Shown in pieces: positions 52,264 to 61,902 of a stretch of 64,000 nucleotides of DNA. The stretch is from Bacillota bacterium (GTDB taxonomy: Bacteria > Bacillota > Desulfotomaculia > Desulfotomaculales > VENG01), in NCBI GenBank assembly GCA_009711705.1, contig VENG01000017.1, forward strand, positions 86,617 through 150,616, read 5' to 3'. Each line of letters opens with the position of its first letter. Position 1 is the first letter of the stretch. The notes beneath the pieces are model-generated. The model did no database searches. It saw only the letters and a program-made list of their open reading frames with translations, and was not told where the DNA came from. Both the position numbers and the translations under genes were made by a program.

Positions 52264-52698
52264 TCAAGTAGCTTTACCCTGACGGTGGTTTCCAGTTTGA
52301 TACAATTCAATGGTAACAACCCCGTCTTTTATCCGGGCCACTTCAGGCCACTGGGAAAGATCTTCTTCACCGTCCGGAGCCCTGGTTATATGATTAGCAA
52401 TACGAAGCTGCGTAGGATGTAGACGAAAGCCGATAACAATGCAATCATCATCACCTGATGCTCCGGCATGCACAACACCACGCAACACGCCCATAACAAT
52501 AATATTTCCGGCTGCTACAATTTCCGCACCGGGATTAACATCACCAAGCACAACAATGTTCCCGTTATAACTAATGTTCTGGCCGGAACGAACTGTTCTT
52601 TGAATTAATATAGTATTGTCATCTACAAATTCTTCCATCTCGTCCAGACTTATACCGGGAAATCTTACCAGAGAACTGCTATTACTATCTTCAGTCAA
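52264..52698 (-). CDS. minC: MinC, C-terminal domain only
   Basis: 144 aa against about 220 for a full MinC. TTG start with GGAGGAG 7 nt upstream; the gap to the mrdA terminator has no room or frame for an N-domain. A short tail (1-28) precedes the beta-helical C-domain: TILIQRTVRSGQNISYNGNI, VLGDVNPGAEIVAAGNIIVM, GVVHAGASGDDDCIVIGF, LRIANHITR. This domain dimerises and binds MinD; the N-domain that blocks FtsZ assembly is absent. Division inhibition, if any, must use the C-domain contact with FtsZ. Confidence 0.9.
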   Translation of the reverse strand: MTEDSNSSSLVRFPGISLDEMEEFVDDNTILIQRTVRSGQNISYNGNIVVLGDVNPGAEIVAAGNIIVMGVLRGVVHAGASGDDDCIVIGFRLHPTQLRIANHITRAPDGEEDLSQWPEVARIKDGVVTIELYQTGNHRQGKAT

Positions 52699-52776
52699 GG
52701 GAATTCTCCTCCTGCAAATACAACTGAATTAGAGTTTCTACAACCAATAACCAAATCCTGCTAATAAATACAAAAA

Positions 52777-52800
52777 AAAAAGGACATACCTGCCCTTTTT
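52777..52800 (-). terminator. Terminator of the mre-mrdA operon
   Basis: AAAAAGGGCA-GGTA-TGTCCTTTTT on the minus strand, continuing as a long T-run, 37 nt after the mrdA stop. Confidence 0.88.
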
Positions 52801-52837
52801 TATGCCTATGGCTTCTCCCGGTAGACAGCTCTAAGTT

Positions 52838-55105
52838 TTACTGTTCTTCCGGCTGCTGGTCCTCTTGCTGCAGAGTCTCCTCCTCGTTGACGAGCCCATC
52901 AGAGGGTGGATTATTTGCGGTTGGGGGCTGGGAACTAGAATCAGCCGGCGGTTCATCCTCAATTTGAGGCGTATTCTCATCGGTGCCCGCTTGTACTTGT
53001 TGGGCTTGGCTGTTGGGAATGGTTGTTTCTTGCTCCACGGCATTCTCCTGGGGGGGGGATGGTTCCCTTTCTACAGTCCCGGCATTATTCACTTCACGCT
53101 GTTTCGGTTTGCCGAATTCCTCTCCTCTGGTTATCTTTACATAAGCATCCATTATTTCGCGTGTAATGGGACCGGCACTATCACTTCCGTGGCCACCGTA
53201 CTCTACCACTGCCGCCACCGCTATTTCGGGCTTTTCATATGGTGTATAGGTAACAAACTGGGAATGGGTATCATGGTTAAGCACCTCTGCTGAGCCTGTC
53301 TTTGCTGCAACCGTCAGCGGAAAATCTCTGAATGACCAATGTGCAGTACCACCCGGCTCGGTAACCATCCGCATTCCTTCTTGTACAATTTCGATCGTCT
53401 CAGGGGATACATTGACCTGTCTACGAACCTGCGGCCCAAAGGACTTTTTACTCTCGCCGTCAGGGTCGGTTATCTGCTTCACAATATAAGGCTGTAGCAG
53501 TTCCCCTCCGTTAGCTATTGTGGCGACATAATTTGCCATCTGAAGCGGGGTATACCAGTTGTATCCCTGGCCTATGGACATATTTAAAGTATCAAAGGCC
53601 TGCCATTCCAGATCAAAGGAATATGCATCCAAAAGGGATTCAATCTCTTTATCCCGTTCTTTTTTTAATCTTTGCACCTTCTCGTCGTTGTGCATCTTTT
53701 TTGCCTGGGCTATAAGTTGCTCGTATTTATTTGTCACCTTCTGAAATTCTTTATTATATCGCATTAATACGGCTTTGGATGTATTATACTTATATTCAGG
53801 AGTGGGCACCACACCAGCCTGCTCACCGGGAAGCTCTATACCTGTCTTTTCCCCTAACCCGTACTCATGAGCATAATGGGCAATCGCCCTTTGCCCAACG
53901 GCCCTACCGTACTTAAAAAAATAAGTATTACAAGAAACCTTGATTGCCTTACGCAGATTTACCCTACCGTGCCCATCCGGTTTCCAATCATTATAACGAC
54001 GCCCCAAAAAATAATAGCCGGGATCTGGAATGGAATAAGTTGGGTCAACCACGTCATTTTCCAAAATGGCGGTAGCAGTGACCATTTTAAATATTGAACC
54101 CGGTGCATAGCTGCCCAGGGCACGGTTGGACAAGGCCCGGGTTTGTTGCATTTCTTCCCACTCTTCCACTGATAGCATGTCTACAAATACGGAAGGGTCA
54201 TAAGATGGGTAACTGGCCATGGCCAACACGGCGCCGGTTCTTACATCCAAAACCACTACCGCACCGCCATTGGCCTCTTCAAAGCCATTTTTTTGAGCTC
54301 TTTCGATCCCGCTTACCAGCGCCTCTTCGGCAGCCTTTTGCAGGCGATAGTCAATGGTTAACGTAAGATTATCCCCCGGCACAGGCTCTTTAACCCCTCG
54401 ATAATCAACCGGGCGGCCATAGGCATCAACCTCAATCTGACGCGCTCCCTTTTCACCTCTTAAGTAACTTTCAAATGCATTTTCCAGGCCCGCCTGTCCA
54501 TACAAGTCTCCCATGCGGTACCCTTCTTGTTCGCGTGCTTTTAGCTGCTCTTCTTTTATTTCTCGCACATATCCCAGCACATGAGTTAACAATTCCCCTT
54601 GCGGGTAATTACGGATAGGCTCTTCTTCCACTATCACACCCGGCAATTCCATTTGACGCTCGCGTACTTGAACAACTGTTTCCCAGGAAACGTCAATGGC
54701 AACCTTTACGGGCTCAAAGGGACGGGCCTGCTTTTCTAAAGACTTTTTTATCTCATTAGTCCACCAGGAGACATCCCGGCCCACATTTTTGTCCCGAGCT
54801 AATATATTAGCTACCAATTTTTCAACCTGTCGTTGTTTTTGTTCACTTACACCCAAAAAGGAAAGGGACAATGTATATACAGGCTGGTTATCCACCAGCA
54901 GTTCACCGTTACGATCCCTTATTTCTCCCCTGGGTGCTGTAATTGGAATAATACGTATCAGGTTATTCTGGGCCAAACCCTGATACCTTTGGGTTTGCAC
55001 AAGCTGAAGAAATGCCAGGCGTCCGGCCAGGGTAACGAATATCAACCCAATGATAACCACCAATATCAATGATTTTTTATTAGCAATCTTACGTTTCATG
55101 AACAC
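52838..55105 (-). CDS. mrdA: Penicillin-binding protein 2 (elongasome transpeptidase)
   Basis: Class B PBP that crosslinks lateral-wall peptidoglycan with RodA and MreBCD. 755 aa. Membrane anchor (about residues 8-28), pedestal, transpeptidase domain with active Ser in SYAPGSIFKMVTA, SCN in KVSCNTYFF and KTG in AAKTGSAEV. A charged, coiled-coil-like insert (about residues 455-500, KEFQKVTNKYEQL...) lies within the domain, and an acidic, Pro/Gln-rich disordered tail of about 80 residues ends the protein. Start GTG 55105 or ATG 55099. Confidence 0.94.
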   Translation of the reverse strand: MFMKRKIANKKSLILVVIIGLIFVTLAGRLAFLQLVQTQRYQGLAQNNLIRIIPITAPRGEIRDRNGELLVDNQPVYTLSLSFLGVSEQKQRQVEKLVANILARDKNVGRDVSWWTNEIKKSLEKQARPFEPVKVAIDVSWETVVQVRERQMELPGVIVEEEPIRNYPQGELLTHVLGYVREIKEEQLKAREQEGYRMGDLYGQAGLENAFESYLRGEKGARQIEVDAYGRPVDYRGVKEPVPGDNLTLTIDYRLQKAAEEALVSGIERAQKNGFEEANGGAVVVLDVRTGAVLAMASYPSYDPSVFVDMLSVEEWEEMQQTRALSNRALGSYAPGSIFKMVTATAILENDVVDPTYSIPDPGYYFLGRRYNDWKPDGHGRVNLRKAIKVSCNTYFFKYGRAVGQRAIAHYAHEYGLGEKTGIELPGEQAGVVPTPEYKYNTSKAVLMRYNKEFQKVTNKYEQLIAQAKKMHNDEKVQRLKKERDKEIESLLDAYSFDLEWQAFDTLNMSIGQGYNWYTPLQMANYVATIANGGELLQPYIVKQITDPDGESKKSFGPQVRRQVNVSPETIEIVQEGMRMVTEPGGTAHWSFRDFPLTVAAKTGSAEVLNHDTHSQFVTYTPYEKPEIAVAAVVEYGGHGSDSAGPITREIMDAYVKITRGEEFGKPKQREVNNAGTVEREPSPPQENAVEQETTIPNSQAQQVQAGTDENTPQIEDEPPADSSSQPPTANNPPSDGLVNEEETLQQEDQQPEEQ

Positions 55106-55142
55106 GCTACCCTTTCTGGCTATATAATTGAGGCGATAGTTA

Positions 55143-55646
55143 TTATACTTTCGCCTCCCTGCTTAGCAATCCTTTCTGCACTGAACGGTAATAAAGTCCA
55201 TAAAAAACAATACCCAACAGGGCATTATAAGTTGATGTAGGTATTATTATTTGCCAGGCAGCAATCCCGGGGGCCAGTCCTAAGCCGGTCATGGACAAAA
55301 GTATATATGATACCAACTGCCCGAGAAAGGAAGTTACCCAGATCACACCGAAAACAATAACACGATTCTCTTTAAACAGACGGGACTCGGCAAAACCAGC
55401 TGCATAGCCTACAACTAAACCGGACACAACACCTACCCCCCAGAGATTCCCGGAAATCAGGTCTTTAAGTAAACCCGCCGCAAAACCAGAAAAAGCCCCC
55501 TCCCTTGTCCCGCGGAGGAAGCCGTTTACTGCTATCAAAATTAACACCAGGTCGGGCTTTTTACCCCAGAACTGAATATACTCTGCCAATGTAACCTGAA
55601 TCACCAGGGCCAGCAACATTAAAACACCGAGAATAAAAAATCGCAA
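55143..55646 (-). CDS. mreD: Rod shape-determining protein MreD
   Basis: 167 aa, five to six membrane helices, with the MreD pattern LLALVIQVTLAEYIQFWGKKPDLVL near the N-terminus and GFAAGLLKDLISGNLWGVGV. TTG start behind GGGGG, 15 nt after mreC. Membrane link between MreC and the RodA-PBP2 synthase. Confidence 0.93.
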   Translation of the reverse strand: MRFFILGVLMLLALVIQVTLAEYIQFWGKKPDLVLILIAVNGFLRGTREGAFSGFAAGLLKDLISGNLWGVGVVSGLVVGYAAGFAESRLFKENRVIVFGVIWVTSFLGQLVSYILLSMTGLGLAPGIAAWQIIIPTSTYNALLGIVFYGLYYRSVQKGLLSREAKV

Positions 55647-55661
55647 AGCTTGACCCCCTAG

Positions 55662-56474
55662 TCATTTGATTACCAACACTTCTTCCAGTCTGTTGAAATC
55701 CACGAAAGGTTTAATGGTCGCCACTTTAAAAAGGCCTGACGTAACCTTATCCACATTCACCACCGCACCAATAGCTATGCCCTTAGAATAAAGACTTCCT
55801 TGCCCGGAAGTAACTACTGTTTGCCCCTCTGTAACCATTATATTTGCGGGTATATGATTCATGCGCAGATAAATGGAGCCGGAAGCAATGCCCTCTAATA
55901 TTCCAGGTGCTCTTGTTTTCTGTATTAACGCTCCCACACCGCTGCGGGGATCGGTTATTAACAGTACTTCCGATGTTTTTGCAGATGCATTGATGATCCT
56001 GCCTACTAGGCCCGTGGGTGCAACAACAGTCATGTTGGGCTTAAGGCCGTCTTCCCTTCCTTTGTTCACCACCACTGTACCAAACCAGTTATCCGGGTGA
56101 CGAGCTATTATTGAGGCCGCAACGGAATCGTACAGCTGCCCTTCATTTTGCTGCCAATTCAATAGCCGTTTTAACCTCTTATTTTCCTGCCTTATTTCCT
56201 CCTCCTGGCGAACATTGGCCTCCAGGCGACTAACTTTTTCCCGCAGTTGCTCATTTTGCCGGGAGGCCTCCAACAGCGCAGTGGGATAAGAAACCCAGTC
56301 CTTAACCTTTTGGCCGGTAAAATTCAATAATTGGTAGACCGGGGCTAAGCTGTCCCGCAGAAAACCTTCCACCGCATTTAATTCCTTTTCTTTTCCGGCA
56401 TTCTGTACCGTAAAAACTACCAGCAACAGAATAGCAATGGTTAAAAGAGCCTTTTTAAACGTAATAGAGCGCAA
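55662..56474 (-). CDS. mreC: Rod shape-determining protein MreC
   Basis: 270 aa bitopic protein: N-terminal helix (about 8-24), coiled coil (about 65-105, EQLREKVSRLEANVRQEEEI), then the beta-barrel domain with DNWFGTVVVNKGREDGLKPN, VAPTGLVGRIINASAKTSEV and GSLYSKGIAIGAVVNV. TTG start, 21 nt after mreB. Confidence 0.95.
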   Translation of the reverse strand: MRSITFKKALLTIAILLLVVFTVQNAGKEKELNAVEGFLRDSLAPVYQLLNFTGQKVKDWVSYPTALLEASRQNEQLREKVSRLEANVRQEEEIRQENKRLKRLLNWQQNEGQLYDSVAASIIARHPDNWFGTVVVNKGREDGLKPNMTVVAPTGLVGRIINASAKTSEVLLITDPRSGVGALIQKTRAPGILEGIASGSIYLRMNHIPANIMVTEGQTVVTSGQGSLYSKGIAIGAVVNVDKVTSGLFKVATIKPFVDFNRLEEVLVIK

Positions 56475-56495
56475 GGCAACTCACCACACCTTTTT

Positions 56496-57527
56496 CTAAG
56501 CCAATTTCTTGGGTTGGATAAGCACCTTGCGAAGCACATCTATGTTCTCCAGCACGCGCCCGGTGCCGTAAGCAACTGAAAGCAGGGGATCGTCGGCTAA
56601 ATGTACCGGCATACCGGTTTGCTCACTGACCAGCCTGTCCAACCCCCGCAGTAAAGAGCCACCGCCTGCCATCACTATTCCCCGGTCCATTATATCCGCC
56701 GCTAACTCCGGCGGGGTATGTTCCAAAGTGCTTGTAATAGCCTCAAGGATATTCGAGACAGGTTCGGAAAGCGCGTTATATATTTCTTCAGACGTTATTT
56801 CTACTGTCTTGGGCAGCCCGCTTACCAGATCACGGCCCCTGACCTCAAAGTTATCCAGGGACTCATCTTTATAGGCAGTCCCTATCACTATTTTAATCTC
56901 TTCTGAGGTACGTTCCCCAATCATTAAGTTATAGGCCTTTTTTACGTGCTGAATTATAGCTTCATCCATTTCATCGCCGGCAATGCGTATCGACCGGCTG
57001 ATTACTATTCCGCCTAAAGATATCACGGCAACTTCGGTGGTACCACCACCTATATCTACAATCATGTTACCGGTAGGTTCATGAACCGGGAGTCCCGCCC
57101 CAATGGCTGCTGCCATTGGTTCCTCAATCAAGTATGCTTCCCGGGCCCCGGCCTGTAAGGCAGCTTCCCTTACCGCCCGCTCTTCGACGGCAGTAACCCC
57201 TGAAGGAACGGAAACCACTACGCGTGGGCGTACTAAAAAGGACCTCGCCCGCAGGGCCTTGTTTATAAAATACTTAATCATACTTTGCGTTACATCAAAA
57301 TCGGCAATGACACCGTCTTTCATGGGACGAATGGCTATAATGTTGCCCGGCGTGCGGCCGATCATTTGTTTAGCCTCTTCTCCCACTGCCAAAACCTGTC
57401 CACTGTCTCTTTGTATCGCTACTACAGACGGTTCACGCAAAACTATTCCTTTGGCTTTAACGTAAACGAGGGAATTTGCGGTTCCCAAATCTATACCCAT
57501 GTCCTTGGAAAATAGACCGAAACGCAT
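56496..57527 (-). CDS. mreB: Rod shape-determining protein MreB
   Basis: Actin-like filament protein that organises the elongasome. 343 aa. [20 protein letters not shown] (phosphate 1), [33 protein letters not shown] (phosphate 2) and [15 protein letters not shown] (adenosine). First gene of mreBCD-mrdA. Confidence 0.98.
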   Translation of the reverse strand: MRFGLFSKDMGIDLGTANSLVYVKAKGIVLREPSVVAIQRDSGQVLAVGEEAKQMIGRTPGNIIAIRPMKDGVIADFDVTQSMIKYFINKALRARSFLVRPRVVVSVPSGVTAVEERAVREAALQAGAREAYLIEEPMAAAIGAGLPVHEPTGNMIVDIGGGTTEVAVISLGGIVISRSIRIAGDEMDEAIIQHVKKAYNLMIGERTSEEIKIVIGTAYKDESLDNFEVRGRDLVSGLPKTVEITSEEIYNALSEPVSNILEAITSTLEHTPPELAADIMDRGIVMAGGGSLLRGLDRLVSEQTGMPVHLADDPLLSVAYGTGRVLENIDVLRKVLIQPKKLA

Positions 57528-57570
57528 TTTACGGCCCCTTCCTTATTAATTTAGTAAAGTTTTTCAACAA

Positions 57571-58269
57571 CTAGATAAGTCCTTTAGCTTTAAAACTTGT
57601 AAATGTATTATCACCTATTATTATATGGTCTAATACGTCAATCCCCAGTAACTTGCCGGCCTCCACCAGGCGATCTGTAACTTCATGATCCTCCCGGCTT
57701 GGTTCCGGGTCCCCGCTGGGATGATTATGCACTAATATAATCGAAGCCGCACTGCGGCGAATCGCAGGTTTAAAAAGCTCCCGCGGATGTACCGATGACG
57801 TATTAAGTGTACCAATGGAAATCAATTCTTTGGCCATCACTTGATTTTTAACGTTTAGCAATAATGCAAAAAAATGCTCCTTATCTAAATAACGCATTTC
57901 CTCCATCACCATTCCGGCCGCGTCCTCGGGCGAGCGTATGGAAACACGGTCTCCCGCTACAGTTACCGCCACCCGGCGACCTAATTCCAAAGCTGCACGC
58001 AATTGCGCGGCCTTAGCCATACCTATTCCTTTAATAGAATTCAACTCTTCCACTGAAACCTGTAGAAGATTGCGAAGGTTTTCGTGTTTAGTTAAAAGCA
58101 AGGCGGCCAAATCTATGGCACTCATCTCAGGAGTCCCTGTACGCAGCATAATAGCCAGCAATTCAATATCCGAAACGGCCCCCGGACCTTCCTGCAGCAG
58201 GCGTTCCCTGGGCCTCAATGCGGTTGGCATTTCCTTTATGGTACCATGATAAGCTCTATCCTCATTCAT
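57571..58269 (-). CDS. radC: RadC/JAB-domain DNA-repair-associated protein
   Basis: 232 aa from ATG 58269 (GGGAG 7 nt upstream, overlapping the maf stop). HhH-type region (about 65-95, LNSIKGIGMAKAAQLRAALE) and JAB1/MPN metal motif HNHPSGDPEPSREDHEVT (about 180-197). Exact role unclear despite the name; probably a Zn-dependent DNA-processing enzyme. Conserved order maf-radC-mreB. Confidence 0.95.
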   Translation of the reverse strand: MNEDRAYHGTIKEMPTALRPRERLLQEGPGAVSDIELLAIMLRTGTPEMSAIDLAALLLTKHENLRNLLQVSVEELNSIKGIGMAKAAQLRAALELGRRVAVTVAGDRVSIRSPEDAAGMVMEEMRYLDKEHFFALLLNVKNQVMAKELISIGTLNTSSVHPRELFKPAIRRSAASIILVHNHPSGDPEPSREDHEVTDRLVEAGKLLGIDVLDHIIIGDNTFTSFKAKGLI

Positions 58270-58861
58270 ATTTTTTCTCCCAAAAGCCGGTAACTGAAAC
58301 CCCAAATTGGCCCAGAACTTCTACCAGTCTAGCCACGGGCAACCCCACCACATTAAAATAACATCCCTCTATCTTGCTTACGAATACAGCCCCCAGGCCT
58401 TGAATTCCATAGGCACCTGCCTTGTCCAAAGGCTCACCTGTAGCTACATAGGCCTCAATTTCTCCAGGTTCCGCCTTCCGGAAGTGTACAATCGTACACT
58501 CGTACGTGGAAACAAATCTACCGGTGACAGCGTCAATGACTGCCAGGCCGGTAAAAACCTTGTGCGAACGGCCCTGCAAGCAGTCCAACATACGAAAGGC
58601 ATCTTTGTGATCAATTGGCTTTCCTAATACCCGATCACAGAGGGCAACCACCGTATCAGAGCCAACCACAAGACCACCTTCAACTTCACTGGCCACCGCA
58701 CGGGCTTTGCGCAAAGCCAGGGTTTCCACCAAGGTCCCCGGGGTAATGTCCTTTTCTACACTCTCGTCAATACCAGCTACTTTTACATCAAACGGTATAT
58801 TTAGCTGCCTAAACAGCTCCTGCCTGCGCGGTGATGAAGAAGCTAAAATAATGCTGTTCAC
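58262..58861 (-). CDS. maf: Maf-like nucleoside triphosphate pyrophosphatase
   Basis: 199 aa from GTG 58861 (GGAGG 6 nt upstream). House-cleaning pyrophosphatase for dTTP/UTP or modified bases, and linked to septum formation in Bacillus. SSSPRRQELFRQLNIPFDV at the start, VVGSDTVVALCDRVLGKPID, GAYGIQGLGAVFVSKIEGCY near the end. Overlaps radC by 8 nt. Confidence 0.96.
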   Translation of the reverse strand: MNSIILASSSPRRQELFRQLNIPFDVKVAGIDESVEKDITPGTLVETLALRKARAVASEVEGGLVVGSDTVVALCDRVLGKPIDHKDAFRMLDCLQGRSHKVFTGLAVIDAVTGRFVSTYECTIVHFRKAEPGEIEAYVATGEPLDKAGAYGIQGLGAVFVSKIEGCYFNVVGLPVARLVEVLGQFGVSVTGFWEKKYE

Positions 58862-58876
58862 GCTTAACCTCCACAA

Positions 58877-59125
58877 CTAAATTCGCCTATAAATTACCAA
58901 GCCCAGTATCATTCCCAGGGCTGTAAGCGGTCCCAGTGTGATACTAAACCCAAATGTTAAAGAAGCAAAATGAAGGTCCAACACTGCAGGCGGAGTTAGT
59001 CCAAACGAAGCAGTTGAGTGTATGTAAGGCACCATGCTTAAAGATTGGGTGATGGCACTGCCTACCAGCGCTCCCGCAATCAAAAGCAGTAAAAGTATCC
59101 AGGGACTTCTTGCAGACCTAATCAC
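58877..59125 (-). CDS. DUF4321 small membrane protein
   Basis: About 82 aa with two membrane helices (about residues 7-27 and 54-78), beginning VIRSARSPWILLLLLIAGAL; the family is small and always near maf/folC in clostridia. I chose GTG 59125 because the stretch before it (to 59188) is unusual for the family, but the ribosome site is weak. Function unknown. Confidence 0.75.
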   Translation of the reverse strand: MIRSARSPWILLLLLIAGALVGSAITQSLSMVPYIHSTASFGLTPPAVLDLHFASLTFGFSITLGPLTALGMILGLVIYRRI

Positions 59126-59375
59126 TATGTATCCACGCCCTATCGTTACAAAAATTATGGTACCCTTTACAAACATTATACATACCACTGTTACCTATTA
59201 ACAGTCTATCATTCCGGCCAATTTGTGACAAGCTGTATCCTTAATTTTACATCAAAATTGAATAAGTGATCTTAGACCGCTTATTCAGTACGCGCAATGA
59301 TCTGCTTCCACTACTATACCCCATGGTAATTTCGAAGAAATAAGGAATGGACAAGTAAGCAAGTCGCCTATATAA

Positions 59376-59387
59376 TTAGCATGCAAA
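59376..59387. promoter_or_regulatory. Candidate MarR operator upstream of the efflux pump (with two related sites)
   Basis: TTAGCATGCAAA here, TTAGCATACTAA at 61144-61155 just before marR, and AATGCTAA (reverse TTAGCATT) at 61647-61654 just behind marR. The shared TTAGCAT core near both genes suggests an autoregulatory operator. No other strong signal is seen in 59189-59440. Confidence 0.55.
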
Positions 59388-59440
59388 TTTTTTTCATGCT
59401 ATTAGTTAACTTAGTAACACTTATCAGTGGAGGTTCAACG

Positions 59441-61009
59441 TTGACTAGCAAAGATAATACACAGGAGAAATCTTTTTGGCTACCGCTGTTTGTTATTGTT
59501 ATAGGTGCCTTCTCAGCCATTCTTAACAACAGTTCCGTAAACGTAGCCATACCGGAACTAATGAGCATTTTCGGAGTGTCTGAAAGTGAAATACAGTGGG
59601 TACTCACAGCATACATGCTAACATCGGGAGTAGTGATTCCCATTACCGGCTTTCTAGGTGACAAATTTGGCACCAAACGACTCTTCATTACCGCATTGGG
59701 TATATTTACCGCCGGGTCTGTTTTATGTGCAACGGCCTGGAACACCAATTCTCTTATCGCCTTTCGAGTCTTGCAGGGTATAGGTGGCGGTGCCATAATG
59801 CCGGTAAGCATGGCTATTATTTACCGAATCGTACCCCGGGATAAAATAGGAATGGCCCTGGGGTTTTGGGGCATGGCGGCAATTATGGGACCTGCTATTG
59901 GACCTACATTAGGGGGATATCTAATTGAACATTCCAGCTGGCGGTTCCTATTTGTAAGTAACGTACCGGTAGGTGTCCTCGGTGTCATTTTATGTTCAAT
60001 TATACTTGAGGAAACGCCCAAAGCTAGGGGCAGTAAATTTGACTTTTGGGGTTTTTTACTCTCCACAACCGGCCTATTTGCCCTGCTGCTGGCTTTGAGC
60101 GAAGCTCCCGGTAAAGGGTGGGATTCTTTTTTCATAGTAATGCTGCTGACTTTCTCCTTTTTTTCTTTGCTTTTATTTATTATCGTGGAGCTGAGCATTG
60201 ACCAGCCTATGCTGGATTTAAGGCTTTTAAAAAATACCACTTTCACTTTAAGTATTGTTACTACAGCATTCCTTACCGTAGGACTTTTCGGGGGCATATT
60301 CCTAATCCCCTTATTTACTCAAAACCTCATGGGGCTAACGGCTTTAAAAACCGGGCTCATCCTTATGCCTGCCGCACTAATCACCGGAGCACTAAATCCG
60401 GTGAGCGGCTTTTTGTTTGACCGTTTCGGAGTCAAGCCCCTTGGAATTACAGGCATTACTATTTTAGGGATAACCACCTGGGAACTTCAAAATTTATCCC
60501 TGGATACTTCAGCCCATTATATAACGGCTTTGATGATGGTTAGGTCTGTTGGCATAGGGCTAGCCATGATGCCGGTAAACGCCGCAGGCATGAATGTGGT
60601 ATCTAAACACTTGGTAGGAAGGGCTTCTTCCTTAATGAATGTTTTTAGGCAAGTATCTGCTTCTTTCGGAGTAGCTATTTTAACGGTAATAATCCAAAAT
60701 AGGCAAAACTTTCACTATACACACCTGTCCGAGACCGTAACATCTTCCTCCTCCGCTGTACAGCAGGTAGTGCAAAAGGTCCAGGGCTTATCCGGTGGCA
60801 ATTTGCAGGAGGGCATGGGCACGGCGATTATGCTAATCATGGGAGCGGCACAGAAAAAGGCAATGGTGATGGCTATTGACGATACCTTTTTAGTAGCCAG
60901 CCTTTTTGCCTTTGCAGCCATTCCCCCTTTGTTCTTTTTTAAAGAAAAGAGTAAAAAAGAGCCATCTTCCGGCGGACAAGCAACAGGCAGCAGGACCGGT
61001 GCAGGCTAA
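59441..61009 (+). CDS. DHA2-family MFS multidrug efflux transporter (EmrB/QacA type)
   Basis: 522 aa from TTG 59441 (GGAGG 7 nt upstream; the longer frame from 59381 overlaps the operator). Fourteen predicted membrane helices. Motifs: LNNSSVNVAIPELMSIFGVS in TM1, WVLTAYMLTSGVVIPITGFL, GDKFGTKRLF (motif A) and VLQGIGGGAIMPVSMAIIYR (motif B). Proton-driven drug export. Followed by its own terminator and a marR gene. Confidence 0.93.
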   Translation: MTSKDNTQEKSFWLPLFVIVIGAFSAILNNSSVNVAIPELMSIFGVSESEIQWVLTAYMLTSGVVIPITGFLGDKFGTKRLFITALGIFTAGSVLCATAWNTNSLIAFRVLQGIGGGAIMPVSMAIIYRIVPRDKIGMALGFWGMAAIMGPAIGPTLGGYLIEHSSWRFLFVSNVPVGVLGVILCSIILEETPKARGSKFDFWGFLLSTTGLFALLLALSEAPGKGWDSFFIVMLLTFSFFSLLLFIIVELSIDQPMLDLRLLKNTTFTLSIVTTAFLTVGLFGGIFLIPLFTQNLMGLTALKTGLILMPAALITGALNPVSGFLFDRFGVKPLGITGITILGITTWELQNLSLDTSAHYITALMMVRSVGIGLAMMPVNAAGMNVVSKHLVGRASSLMNVFRQVSASFGVAILTVIIQNRQNFHYTHLSETVTSSSSAVQQVVQKVQGLSGGNLQEGMGTAIMLIMGAAQKKAMVMAIDDTFLVASLFAFAAIPPLFFFKEKSKKEPSSGGQATGSRTGAG

Positions 61010-61023
61010 ATTTGTTCTAAAAC

Positions 61024-61060
61024 CAAAAAGAGAAGCCTCTGAAACAGGGGCTTCTCTTTT
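61024..61060 (+). terminator. Terminator of the efflux gene
   Basis: AAAAAGAGAAGCC...GGCTTCTCTTTTT with inner CTG/CAG pairing and a T-tail, 14 nt past the stop. Confidence 0.92.
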
Positions 61061-61181
61061 TGATTAACACTTACATCACAGGCGATGTATACAGGTAATA
61101 AAGCGGTAAATTACTGGACATTGGTGCCTATCATGGATATAATTTAGCATACTAATTATTTTTAATCTGGAGAGGTCGGCA

Positions 61182-61613
61182 GTGGAAAATGCATCATTGA
61201 CACGCAATATTTACCGGGCTTTTAGAACAATACAAAATCACTTTTTAAAATTCGCCGAAGCACATGACGTTACTCCTGCGCAGCTCGGAGCTCTGGAAAA
61301 GCTTTGGCTGGAAGATGAATTAACCATCACTGAATTGGGAGAAAGATTGGGACTTAAAACAAGTACTGTCACGGCTCTTGCTGACCGGATGGAAAGGGAC
61401 GGTTTAATCCGGAGAAAAAGGAATGATAAAGATCGTAGAATTGTAAGATTATACCTAACGGAAAAAGGTAAATTCCTTAAAGGCAAAATCCCCAACTTCA
61501 ATGAACATGTTTTAAGTTTGATTAATGTAAAAATGAATAAAGAGGAAATCAAAGCTTTGGAAGCTCTACTACAAAAATTCATTTTTGTTTTAAACGAAGA
61601 TAAAGACAATTAG
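61182..61613 (+). CDS. MarR family transcriptional regulator
   Basis: 143 aa, GTG start behind GAGAGGT. Winged helix: AQLGALEKLWLEDELTITEL, GERLGLKTSTVTALADRMER, DGLIRRKRNDKDRRIVRLYL. Such proteins repress efflux genes and release DNA on binding a phenolic ligand. Candidate sites flank this gene and precede the pump. Confidence 0.94.
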   Translation: MENASLTRNIYRAFRTIQNHFLKFAEAHDVTPAQLGALEKLWLEDELTITELGERLGLKTSTVTALADRMERDGLIRRKRNDKDRRIVRLYLTEKGKFLKGKIPNFNEHVLSLINVKMNKEEIKALEALLQKFIFVLNEDKDN

Positions 61614-61902
61614 AAATCACCCAAGTCATTAGGCTATTTACATATGAATGCTAATTAGTTAGATGATAATAGGAGGGTACCCTCTTGCTTAAGAATATCC
61701 CCCTTAAGTGGCGCATTTTAGCCGCAGTACGGATACCGGTGATAATGGGTCCTATGGTTATTCCGCATCCAAAATGGGCGCCACTATGACGGCAGTAAAA
61801 AAAACCCTCAGAGAGAGGGTTGACCTAAGATTGAATGCAAAAGAATAGGGCTGGAACTTAAAAAACATACTATGGGCAACACACATCCACGGAGGAATCC
61901 TT
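61614..61902 (+). other. Intergenic stretch with hairpin and gene-remnant-like frames
   Basis: An AGGAGGG-led frame 61685-61789 (LLKNIPLKWRILAAVRIPV, 34 aa) and a second short frame containing GYSASKMGATMTAVKKTLRE look like relics of coding DNA, but I cannot identify them. A hairpin AACCCTC-AGAGA-GAGGGTT lies at 61803-61821 and could end the marR transcript, though no T-run follows. Confidence 0.4.
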
